A stretch of 64,000 nt of DNA, taken from assembly GCF_029227915.1 (NCBI RefSeq), contig NC_079880.1, forward strand, positions 2,978,001 to 3,042,000. Reading direction: 5' to 3'. A model generated the notes under the pieces. It had not been told where the DNA came from. It was given only the letters and a program-made list of their open reading frames with translations, and ran no database searches. The position numbers were made by a program, and so were the translations under genes. Of this stretch, positions 28,501 to 39,500 are shown piece by piece. Position 1 is the first letter of the stretch; the number at the start of each line of letters is the position of its first letter. The stretch comes from Hydractinia symbiolongicarpus. Taxonomy: Eukaryota > Cnidaria > Hydrozoa > Anthoathecata > Hydractiniidae.

Positions 28501-28990
28501 TTCGACTATACGGGCCAAGCCCGGGATTTACGGGAAATCGCGGGTTTCCGTTTGCCGGCGATTAAACTTCTTTCATTAACCGTCTCATCAAAAATGAAAA
28601 CATTTTTGAAAACTACAAGTCTCATGCGTTTTAGTGGTGAAAAAATAATTTAAAAAATCGTTCGGGAAATGCGTTTACTCCTTGGGTACTTTCTTTGTAT
28701 ACTTTTGACTATACGGGCCGAGTCCGGGGTTTACCGGAAATGGCGGGTTTTCGTTTGCCGGCGAATAAACTTCTTTTATTCAGCGTCTCATCAAAAATGA
28801 AAACATTTTTGAAAACTACAAGTCTCATGCGTTTTAGTGGTGAAAAAATAATTTAAAAAATCGTTCGGGAAATGAGTTTACTCACAGGGTACTTTCTTTG
28901 TATACATTCGACTATACGGGCCAAGCCCGGGATTTACGGGAAATCCCGGGTTTTCGTTTGCCGGCGATTAAACTTCTTTCATTAACCGTC
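22600..28990 (+). repeat. Left member of a long-range duplicated satellite segment
   Basis: Rare variants here recur right of the retrotransposon. From about 22600 to 24780 the offset is 29028 bp: GATTATACTGG at 22819 and 51847, CATTTTCC at 23676 and 52704, TTTGCGGG at 24671 and 53699. From about 24800 to 28990 the offset is 30043 bp: AAACGATTTT, GATTAAACAGG at 27894 and 57937, AAATCCCGGG at 28941 and 58984. The step of 1015 bp equals five monomers present only on the right. The copies differ at several sites, for example TTCGATTGCC here against TTCGTTTGCC on the right. Confidence 0.85.
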
Positions 28991-31900
28991 TCATCAAAAA
29001 TGAAAACATTTTTGAAAACTACAAGTCTCATGCGTTTTAGTGGTGAAAAAATAATTTAAAAAATCGTTCGGGAAATGAGTTTACTCCTTGGGTACTTTCT
29101 TTGTATACTTTTGACTATACGGGCCGAGTCCGGGATTTACGGGAAGTCGCGGGTTTTCGTTTGCCGGCGATAAAATCTACTTTTATTCAGCGTCTCATCA
29201 AAAATGAAAACATTTCTGAAAACTACAAGTCTCATGCGTTTTAATGGTGAAAAGATAATTTAAAAAATCGTTCGGGAAATGAGTTTACTCACAGGGTACT
29301 TTCTTTGTATACATTCGACTATACGGGCCAAGCCCGGGATTTACGGGAAATCGCGGGTTTCCGTTTGCCGGCGATTAAACTTCTTTCATTAACCGTCTCA
29401 TCAAAAATGAAAACATTTTTGAAAACTACAAGTCTCATGCGTTTTAGTGGTGAAAAAATAATTTAAAAAATCGTTCGGAAAAGGAGTTTACTCCTTGGGT
29501 ACTTTCTTTGTATACTTTTGACTATACGGGCCGAGTCCGGGGATTACCGGAAATGGCGGGTTTTCGTTTGCCGGCGATTAAACTTCTTTTATTTAGCGTC
29601 TCATCAAAAATGAAAACATTTTTGAAAACTACAAGTGTCATGCGTTTTAGTGGTGAAAAGATAATTTAAAAAATCGTTTTGGAAATGAGTTTGCTCACAG
29701 GGTACTTTCTTTGTATACATTCGACTATACCGGCCGAGCCCGGGATTTACGGGAAATCGCGGGTTTTCGTTTGCCGGCGATTAAACCATTTTCATTAAGC
29801 GTCTCATCAAAAATGAAAACATTTCTGAAAACTACAAGTCTCATGCGTTTTAGTGGTGAAAAAATAATTTAAAAAATCGTTCGGGAAATGAGTTTACTCC
29901 CTGGGTACTTTCTTTGTATACTTTTGACTATACGGCCGAGTCCGGGATTTACGGGAAATCGCGGGTTTTCGTTTGCCGGCGATTAAACTTCTTTCATTAA
30001 CCGTCTCATCAAAAATGAAAACATTTCTGAAAACTACAAGTCTCATGCGTTTTAGTGGTGAAAAAATAATTTAAAAAATCGTTCGGGAAATGAGTTTACT
30101 CCCTGGGTACTTTCTTTGTATACTTTTGACTATACGGCCGAGTCCGGGATTTACGGGAAATCGCGGGTTTTCGTTTGCCAACGATTAAACTTCTTTTATT
30201 CAGCGTCTCATCAAAAATGAAAACATTTTTAAAAACTACAAGTCTCATGGGCTTTAGTGGTGAAATAATAATTCAAAAAATCGTTTGGGAAATTAGTTTA
30301 CTCCCTGGGCACTTTCTTTGTATACTTTTGACTATACGGCCGAGTCCGGGATTTACGGGAAATCGCAGGTTTTCGTTTGCCGGCGATTAAACTTCTTTTA
30401 TTCAGCGTCTCATCAAAAATGAAAACATTTTTGAAAACTACAAGTCTCATGCGTTTTAGTGGTGAAAAAATAAATTAAAAAATCGTTCGGGAAATGAGTT
30501 TACTCCCTGGGTACTATCTTTGTATACTTTTGACTATACGGGCCAAGCCCGGGATTTACGGGAAATCTCGGGTTTTCGTTTGCCGGCGATTAAACCTCTT
30601 TCATTAAGCGTCTCATCAAAAATGAAAACATTTTTGAAAACCACAAGTCTCAAGCGTTTTAGTGGTGAAAAGATAATTTAAAAAATCGTTTTGGAAATGA
30701 GTTTACTCACAGGGTATTTTCTTTGTATACATTCGACTATACGGGCCAAGCCCGGGATTTACGGGAAATCGCGGGTTTTCGTTTGCCGGCGATTAAACCA
30801 CTTTCATTAAGCGTCTCATCAAAAATGAAAACATTTCTGAAAACTACAAGTCTCATGCGTTTTAGTGGTGAAAAAATAATTTAAAAAATCGTTCGGAAAA
30901 TGAGTTTACTCCCTGGGTACTTTCTTTGTATACTTTTGATTAAACAGGCCGAGTCCAGGGTTTACGGGAAATGGCGGGTTTTCGTTTGCCGGCGATTAAA
31001 CTTCTTTTATTCAGCGTCTCATCAAAAATGAAAACATTTTTAAAAACTACAAGTCTCATGGGCTTTAGTGGTGAAATAATAATTTAAAAAATCGTTCGGG
31101 AAATGAGTTTACCCCCTGGGTACTTTCTTTGTATACTTTTGACTATACGGGCCGAGTCCGGGATTTACGGGAAATCGCAGGTTTTCGTTTGCCGGCGATT
31201 AAACTTCTTTCATTCAGCGTCTCATCAAAAATGAAAACATTTTTGAAAACTACAAGTCTCATGCGTTTTAGTGGTGAAAAAATAATTTAAAAAATCGTTC
31301 GGGAAATGAGTTTACTCACAGGGTACTTTCTTTGTATACATTCGACTATACGGGCCAAGCCCGGGATTTACGGGAAATCGCGGGTTTTCGTTTGCCGGCG
31401 ATTAAACTTCTTTCATTAACCGTCTCATCAAAAATGAAAACATTTCTGAAAACTACAAGTCTCATGCGTTTTAGTGGTGAAAAAATAATTTAAAAAATCG
31501 TTCGGGAAATGAGTTTACTCCTTGGGTACTTTCTTTGTATACTTTTGACTATACGGGCCGAGTCCGGGATTTACGGGAAATCGCGGGTTTTCGTTTGCCG
31601 GCGATAAAAACTTCTTTTATTCAGCGTCTCATCAAAAATGAAAACATTTTTGAAAAATACAAGTCTCATGCGTTTTAGTGGTGAAAAAATAATTTAAAAA
31701 ATCGTTCGGAAAATGAGTTTACTCCCTGGGTACTTTCTTTGTATACTTTTGATTAAACAGGCCGAGTCCAGGGTTTACGGGAAATGGCGGGTTTTCGTTT
31801 GCCGGCGATTAAACTTCTTTTATTCAGCGTCTCATCAAAAATGAAAACATTTTTAAAAACTACAAGTCTCATGGGCTTTAGTGGTGAAATAATAATTTAA

Positions 31901-33300
31901 AAAATCGTTCGGGAAATGAGTTTACCCCCTGGGTACTTTCTTTGTATACTTTTGACTATACGGGCCGAGTCCGGGATTTACGGGAAAACGCAGGTTTCCG
32001 TTTGCCGGCGATTAAACTTCTTTCATTCAGCGTCTCATCAAAAATGAAAACATTTTTAAAAACTACAAGTCTCATGCGTTTTAGTGGTGAAAAAATAATT
32101 TAAAAAATCGTTCGGGAAATGAGTTTACTCACAGGGTACTTTCTTTGTATACATTCGACTATACGGGCCAAGCCCGGGATTTACGGGAAATCGCGGGTTT
32201 TCGTTTGCCGGCGATTAAACTTCTTTCATTAACCGTCTCATCAAAAATGAAAACATTTTTGAAAACTACAAGTCTCATGCGTTTTAGTGGTGAAAAAATA
32301 ATTTAAAAAATCGTTCGGGAAATGAGTTTACTCCTTGGGTACTTTCTTTGTATACTTTTGACTATACGGGCCGAGTCCGGGATTTACGGGAAGTCGCGGG
32401 TTTTCGTTTGCCGGCGATAAAAACTTCTTTTATTCAGCGTCTCATCAAAAATGAAAACATTTCTGAAAACTACAAGTCTCATGCGTTTTAGTGGTGAAAT
32501 GATAATTTAAAAAATCCTTCGGGAAATGAGTTTACTCACAGGGTACTTTCTTTGTATACATTCGACTATACGGGCCAAGCCCGGGATTTACGGGAAATCG
32601 CGGGTTTCCGTTTGCCGGGGATTAAACTTCTTTCATTAACCGTCTCATCAAAAATGAAAACATTTTTGAAAACTACAAGTCCCATGCGTTTTAGTGGTGA
32701 AAAAATAATTTAAAAAATCGTTCGGGAAATGCGTTTACTCCTTGGGTACTTTCTTTGTATACTTTTGACTATACGGGCCGAGTCCGGGGTTTACCGGAAA
32801 TGGCGGGTTTTCGTTTGCCGGCGATTAAACTTCTTTTATTCAGCGTCTCATCAAAAATGAAAACATTTTTGAAAACTACAAGTCTCATGCGTTTTAGTGG
32901 TGAAAAAATAATTTAAAAAATCGTTCGGGAAATGAGTTTACTCACAGGGTACTTTCTTTGTATACATTCGACTATACGGGCCAAGCCCGGGATTTACGGG
33001 AAATCGCGGGTTTTCGTTTGCCGGCGATTAAACTTCTTTCATTAACCGTCTCATCAAAAATGAAAACATTTTTGAAAACTACAAGTCTCATGCGTTTTAG
33101 TGGTGAAAAAATAATTTAAAAAATCGTTCGGGAAATGAGTTTACTCCTTGGGTACTTTCTTTGTATACTTTTGACTAAACGGGCCGAGTCCGGGATTTAC
33201 GGGAAGTCGCGGGTTTTCGTTTGCCGGCGATAAAATCTACTTTTATTCAGCGTCTCATCAAAATTGAAAACATTTCTGAAAACTACAAGTCTCATGCGTT
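27000..33300 (+). repeat. Higher-order repeat of about 19-20 monomers (3.86-4.06 kb)
   Basis: The segment from about 27.0 to 29.3 kb recurs at about 30.9 to 33.3 kb. GATTAAACAGG at 27082 and 27894 matches 30938 and 31751 (offset 3857). TAAAATCTAC at 29171 matches 33231 (offset 4060, exactly 20 monomers). A further related pair, with GCCAACGATTAAAC near 30178 and 33832, is offset by 3654 bp (18 monomers), so whole monomers were gained or lost between copies. Confidence 0.8.
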
Positions 33301-34099
33301 TTAGTGGTGAAAAGATAATTTAAAAAATCGTTCGGGAAATGAGTTTACTCACAGGGTACTTTCTTTGTATACATTCGACTATACGGGCCAAGCCCGGGAT
33401 TTACGGGTAATCGCGGGTTTCCGTTTGCCGGCGATTAAACTTCTTTCATTAACCGTCTCATCAAAAATGAAAACATTTTTGAAAACTACAAGTCTCATGC
33501 GTTTTAGTGGTGAAAAAATAATTTAAAAAATCGTTCGGGAAATGAGTTTACTCCCTGGGTACTTTCTTTGTATACTTTTGACTATACGGCCGAGTCCGGG
33601 ATTTACGGGAAATTGCGGGTTTTCGTTTGCCGGCGATTAAACTTCTTTCATTAACCGTCTCATCAAAAATGAAAACATTTCTGAAAACTACAAGTCTCAT
33701 GCGTTTTAGTGGTGAAAAAACAATTTAAAAAATCGTTCGGGAAATGAGTTTACTCCCTGGGTACTTTCTTTGTATACTTTTGACTATACGGCCGAGTCCG
33801 GGATTTACGGGAAATCGCGGGTTTTCGTTTGCCAACGATTAAACTTCTTTTATTCAGCGTCTCATCAAAAATGAAAACATTTTTAAAAACTACAAGTCTC
33901 ATGGGCTTTAGTGGTGAAATAATAATTCAAAAAATCGTTTGGGAAATGAGTTTACTCCCTGGGCACTTTCTTTGTATACTTTTGACTATACGGCCGAGTC
34001 CGGGATTTACGGGAAATCGCAGGTTTTCGTTTGCCGGCGATTAAACTTCTTTTATTCAGCGTCTCATCAAAAATGAAAACATTTTTGAAAACTACAAGT

Positions 34100-35959
34100 C
34101 TCATGCGTTTTAGTGGTGAAAAAATAAATTAAAAAATCGTTCGGGAAATGAGTTTACTCCCTGGGTACTATCTTTGTATACTTTTGACTATACAGGCCAA
34201 GCCCGGGATTTACGGGAAATCTCGGATTTTCGTTTGCCGGCGATTAAACCTCTTTCATTAAGCGTCTCATCAAAAATGAAAACATTTTTGAAAACTACAA
34301 GTCTCATGCGTTTTAGTAGTGAAAAAATAAATTAAAAAATCGTTCTGGAAATGAGTTTACTCACAGGGTACTTTCTTTGTATACATTCGACTATACGGGC
34401 CAAGCCCGGGATTTACGGGAAATCGCGGGTTTTCGTTTGCCGGCGATTAAACCTCTTTCATTAAGCGTCTCATCAAAAATGAAAACATTTTTGAAAACTA
34501 CAAGTCTCATGCGTTTTAGTGGTGAAAAAATAAATTAAAAAATCGTTCGGGAAATGAGTTTACTCCCTGGGTACTATCTTTGTATACTTTTGACTATACG
34601 GGCCAAGCCCGGGATTTACGGGAAATCTCGGGTTTTCGTTTGCCGGCGATTAAACCTCTTTCATTAAGCGTCTCATCAAAAATGAAAACATTTTTGAAAA
34701 CTACAAGTCTCATGCGTTTTAGTGGTGAAAAAATAAATTAAAAAATCGTTCTGGAAATGAGTTTACTCACAGGGTACTTTCTTTGTATACATTCGACTAT
34801 ACGGGCCAAGCCCGGGATTTACGGGAAATCGCGGGTTTTCGTTTGCCGGCGATTAAACCTCTTTCATTAAGCGTCTCATCAAAAATGAAAACATTTTTGA
34901 AAACTACAAGTCTCATGCGTTTTAGTGGTGAAAAAAAAATTAAAAAAATCGTTCGGGAAATGAGTTTACTCCCTGGGTACTTTCTTTGTATACATTCGAC
35001 TATACGGGCCAAGCCCGGGATTTACGGGAAATCGCGGGATTTCGTTTGCCGGCGATTAAACCTCTTTCATTAAGCGTCTCATCAAAAATGAAAACATTTT
35101 TGAAAACTACAAATCTCATGCGTTTTAGTGGTGAAAGAAAATTTAAAAAATCGTTCGGGAAATGAGTTTACTCCCTGGGTACTTTCTTTGTATACATTCG
35201 ACTGTACGGGCCAAGTCCGGGATTTACGGGAAATCGCGGGATTTCGTTTGCCGGCGATTAAACCTCTTTTATTAAGCGTCTCATTAAAAATGAAAACATT
35301 TTTGAAAACTGCAAGTCTCATGCGTTTTAGTGGTGCAAAGATAATTGAAAAAATCGTTTCGGAAATAAGTTTACTCACAGGGTACTTTCTTTGTATACAT
35401 TCGACTATACGGGCCAAGCCCGGGATTTACGGGAAATCGCGGGTTTTCGTTTGCCGGCGATTAAACAACTTTCATTAAGCGTCTCATCAAAAATGAAAAC
35501 ATTTCTGAAAACTACAAGTCTCATGCGTTTTATGGTAAAAATTAATTCAAAAAATCTATCGGGAAATGAGTTTACTCCCTGGGTACTTTCTTTGTATACT
35601 TTTGCCTATACGGGCCGAGTCCGGGATTTACGGGAAGTCGCGGGTTTTCGTTTGCCGGCAATTAAACTTCTTTTATTCAGCGTCTCATCAAATATGAAAA
35701 CATTTTTTAAAACTACAAGTCTCATGCGTTTTAGTGGTGAAAAAATAATTTAAAAAATCGTTCGGGAAATGAGTTTACTCCCTGGGTACTTTCTTTGTAT
35801 ACTTTTGACTATACGGGCCAAGTCCGGGATTTACGGGAAGTCGCGGGTTTTCGTTTGCCGGCGATTAAACTTCTTTTATTCAGCGTCTCATCAAAAATGA
35901 AAATATTTTTAAATACTACAAGTCTCATGGGCTTTAGTGGTGAAATAATAATTTAAAAA
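34100..35959 (+). repeat. Diverged, mixed-type satellite monomers beside the insertion
   Basis: Monomers here combine diagnostic blocks that are separate elsewhere, for example CTCCCTGGG with CCAAGCCCGGG and CCTCTTTCATTAAGCG. They also carry many private changes, such as AAAAAAAAATTAAAAAAATC near 34935, GTGCAAAGATAATTG near 35334 and TTTTATGGTAAAAATTAATTC near 35528. Loss of the usual TAATTTAA stop opens chance reading frames of up to about 120 codons. I do not regard these as genes. Confidence 0.75.
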
Positions 35960-35964
35960 ATCGT
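35960..35964 (+). repeat. Target-site duplication, left copy (ATCGT)
   Basis: ATCGT directly precedes the 5' LTR and is repeated directly after the 3' LTR at 43156-43160. It comes from the satellite tail AAAAAATCGTTCGGG, and joining the flanks at one ATCGT gives an intact monomer. A 5-bp duplication fits the 4-6 bp usual for BEL/Pao integrases. Confidence 0.97.
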
Positions 35965-36516
35965 TGTTGAGTCAGCTCTATGTTAAAATTTGTCTTTATG
36001 TTTTGTCTGCCATGTTTGTTCTGTAATTTATTTAACTATTGTGTTGTCAAGTGTAGTTACCCAAGTGTATTTAGTGTAAACATTTAATCACCTGTTTGTG
36101 TCCTTGTGTTAATTAAATGTCAATTTGTGCAATGTTATAAAATTTAATTGTAAAGTATACTCTATAGGGAATTTATATTTATTTATTTAAAAGCAGATTT
36201 TTCAGTTCACTTGTTCACTTGAAGTCACTGAGGTGATCACATCTTTTTCAATGTCAAGAAAAGTTTAAATAATCTTTCACAAATTCAATTTTTTTTTCAG
36301 CAAGTCTATTTAAATTCTAATCAAGTTTATTTTTCAAAGCTCTCACACTTGGCAAGCTGGTAAGCATTATATAGTTTATAATATTTGTTATATTTCCTTA
36401 GTCATTTTTTTTGAATATTCACTACATACATTTTTCTTATATATTGTAGTTTGAACACGTCGTTACAAGCATCAAGAGTGTGAGCGAAGCTTGTCTTTTT
36501 TTTGGTTAACCCTACA
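35965..36516 (+). repeat. 5' LTR (552 bp)
   Basis: It starts TGTTGAGTCAGC and ends GGTTAACCCTACA, with the TG...CA ends of LTRs. It matches 42605-43155 along its whole length, apart from 9 against 8 T in the run near 36289 and G against A at the GCGAAGCTTG / GCGAAACTTG site near 36488. It is AT-rich and has no ORF. By position it should carry the element's promoter and transcription start. Confidence 0.97.
36368..36374 (+). promoter_or_regulatory. Possible TATA box in the 5' LTR
   Basis: TATATAG lies about 150 bp before the LTR end and is the best TATA-like match in the LTR. The surrounding sequence is AT-rich, so the match could be chance. No start site can be assigned from sequence alone. 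Confidence 0.3.
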
Positions 36517-36542
36517 TTCAAACAGCAGGCGATTGTTTGTTA
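36517..36542 (+). other. Short leader between 5' LTR and gag start, no standard primer-binding site
   Basis: Only 26 nt separate the LTR from the first ATG. A primer-binding site pairing with a tRNA 3' end would normally begin with TGG within a few bases of the LTR. This leader begins TTCAAACAGCAGGCG and has no TGG at its start. Priming may use an internal tRNA region or another RNA, or the site may have decayed. Confidence 0.5.
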
Positions 36543-39500
36543 ATGAGGCGTAGTGAAAGGATCGCCGATAAAGTTCGTATTGACTACAAATCATTACATG
36601 CTACTGGAGCTATAAATCAAATTTCTTCTCAAGTTCAAGATACTCCAGTAGATGGAAAAATTGTAGTAATGGCATCCGAAGACACTAGTATCAGCAAAAA
36701 CTCAGACCCAGTTATTCAACTATCAATCGATGAATCAATACTAGCTGATGACATTGACGATTTTGTGGATGAAAACCAGTCAGGATATTATGGCGAATCA
36801 ATTGAAGATATAGATTCGAATATCAAGCAAATGGAAAATTTACGCACCCAGTATAGGCGAAAACACAGGGAGCTATCAGCAAACTTAAAGGAACTTTACG
36901 AAGGAACGTATGGTAAATCATATACTCTCAAAATCGAAAGCATGAAGAGTTTCGTTATGATGAAGAGAGAGCGTCGACAGAGATTACGAGAAAGACAAAA
37001 TCTTGGCGACATAGAATCATCAGAAAGAAAAATGAAATTCCTTGTCAATAAAATCATTCAGTTAATTTCGTATTTACAGGAATCTTTCACATCATCCCTG
37101 TCCACCTTGGATGATAAGGAAATCAAAAAGAGAAAAGAGGATTTGCCGGAGCAGTTAAGCCAGATGGAAACATTAAGAAAATCCTTTAAAGAAATGATCG
37201 AAACCGCGAAAGGGAAGGATGAAGGTAATTTAGATGATCTAAATAAAAGGTATGACAAACTTGTTGATCTCAAAAACTGTTACATTAAAACCCTTGATCA
37301 GGAATATCAGGATAGGGAACTTTCAAAAGTGGAGAAGTTTAACTCATCAACTTTGAATATAAAATTACCTATATTTAAAGGTTATGGCAGTGTTTGTGAT
37401 ATATATACATTTCAAACTGACTTCGAAAAATTGTACCTAAGATCCACACCTAATGCTGTTCTACCAGATCTTCTGAAGAATAATTTTTTAGAACACCCAG
37501 CGTTGACACTGGTGAGAAATGTAACTAATATCAATGAGATCTGGAGAAGACTTAAAGATGCGTATGGAGATCAGAAAACGCTACTATCAAAGAAATTGGC
37601 AGAGTTGAATAAAACTGAACTGAAGCACAAGGATCCAGAAAAGGTGGTTGAAGGACTTAGCCACATTGTCAACATCATGAAGGATCTGACACACTTAGCG
37701 AAGTGTCACAGAATTGAAAATGAGTTATTCTATGGTGATGGTCTGGAAAGGATCTATAAATTGATCGGTGATAACAGAGTGACAAGGTGGTTGGCTGCTA
37801 GTTGTGATGATGATTCAGTAGGAGAAAGTAAGTGGCATAAACTCATCACATTCTTGGAAAAAGAAATCAAAGTTTATCAACAGAAAGCCCTACTTCAAAA
37901 TACCACACTAGAACCAAGAAAAGTTCCATCAAAATATGGTAACCGACAGTCGCATTATACTGGAAAGAATGATCAAGATCTCACCGATTTTAATGAGGTA
38001 CCAAATTCTTGTTTTATCTGTAATCAACCTGATCATGTGATGACCAATGGTCCCGGAGGCACAAAAATTGTACAGTATTTTGTTTGTGAACGCTTTGTCA
38101 ATATGTCACCAGCTGAACGATTTTCAGTGCTGAGATCTAAAGGCCTCTGTTTTCAGTGTCTTTTTCCAGGTGCAACAATGAATAGAGGCAAACACAAAGA
38201 AGGTCATTGTCAAAGGGACTTTATTTGTAAACATCCTTCGCATGATAAGTACCCAAGAAAGAAACATATTCTTGTGTGTGAAGAACACAAGGACAACGAA
38301 GAAAATCAAGACGTACTCGACATCTACAAAACCAGATGTATTTTGAGACGATATCAAGTTGAATTACCTTCTTATGCAAAGGATATCAAATTGTCACACC
38401 ATGTTGAAGCAACCAAAAGCTCTAGCTATAAATCAACGTTAATCAACGAAAAGGAAGACAATAAAGCAATCTATATGCTACAAACAATCGAGATTGATAA
38501 TCACCAATACTCGATGTTCTACGATACAGGATGTGGTGATTTTATAAGCAGACTCAATGCTGTTCATAAGCTTGGGCAACGTGCAGTTCAAGAGTGTACT
38601 GGACCGATAACCCTTGGTGGAGTCGGAGGTATCACGACAAAAACACCTCATGGAATATATAGTGTCAGACTGCCACTTGCTAATGGAGGAGATGCTGTGA
38701 TGTCAGGATTATGCATGGAACAAGTAACAGCAACGTTCCCAAAATACCCACTTGGTGGAAGAGTAGAGTCTGATATTAAAGAATCATACCGTCAATCAGG
38801 AAATGATGTAAGAAACTTACCTTCTTTGTTACCATTCGTCGGTGGAGAAACAGACTTCATGCTGGGAGTGAAATACCTACGATACTTTCCTGAAGCAGTA
38901 TACCAGATGCCATCCGGGTTAACAATTTATAAATCACATTTTAAAAATACTGATGGTAGTTATGGTGTGATTGGAGGGCCGCATGAAGTATTCACCCAAA
39001 TTGAAAGGTATCACCATTTATCTTATTGCAAATCCTTTCTATCAAATCAACATTGTCTTTTTAAGAATGGGTATCAAGTAAACCCAGATGTTTCCCTGTT
39101 AGGATATAAAAATGATTTATTTGACATTTCAGTAAATGACGTTAATAACTTTGACTTTGAGAATAATCACCACACGTTTGTATCAAAAAACATCAAATCT
39201 TTTAATCAAGTGGAAGCTGCAGGGAGCGAAATAAATTACAGATGCATCAAATGTCGTACGTGTTCAACTTGCAAAAACCATGACCAAAATGAATCGTTGT
39301 CAATCAAGGAGGAAATAGAACAAGAGGTTATTAATAAATCTGTGCATGTTGATATCAAGAACTGCATTACGATCGCTAACCTTCCATTCATGCGAGACCC
39401 AAGTATCAATTTAAGTCCGAATCGACACAAAGCTCTGAACGTATACTTCCAACAACTGAAACGATTGGAGAAAAATCAAGCAGATAAAGAATCAATTATA

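Larger units (their letters stand above)
1..35964 (+). repeat. 203-bp satellite array, left block (about 177 monomers)
   Basis: Consecutive GGGTAC landmarks at 203, 406, 609 and 812 give a monomer of exactly 203 bp, and the pattern continues without interruption to the retrotransposon. All copies are head to tail in one orientation. Each monomer holds, in order, a GTATAC site, a GC-rich part (CCGGGATTTACGGG, then GTTTGCCGGCG), the block GCGTCTCATC, an A/T-tract stretch and a TAATTTAAAAAATCGTTCGG tail. Single-base length variants (202-204 bp) come from GATAAAAAC for GATTAAAC and GGGAATGAG for GGGAAATGAG. Neighbours differ at a few percent of sites, mostly at positions that define monomer types. 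No gene lies in this block. The array starts outside the window. I do not recognise the satellite family. Confidence 0.97.

Noticed and set aside
35128-35753. Short ORFs of 64-120 codons in satellite monomers (for example 34783-35073, 35128-35478, 43600-43908, 45223-45531)
   Set aside because: All are translations of the monomer itself. The period of 203 bp is not a multiple of three, so the frame changes each monomer, and the ORFs appear only where the usual TAA is lost. Both strands give similar chance ORFs. There is no sign of coding constraint.
1-35964. CRISPR-like array of direct repeats
   Set aside because: The repeat unit is the whole 203-bp monomer with no unique spacers. The organism is eukaryotic, and there are no cas genes.
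36504-36516. Telomere-like TTAACCCTA at the LTR end
   Set aside because: It is a single short match within GGTTAACCCTACA, present in both LTR ends, with no tandem repetition.
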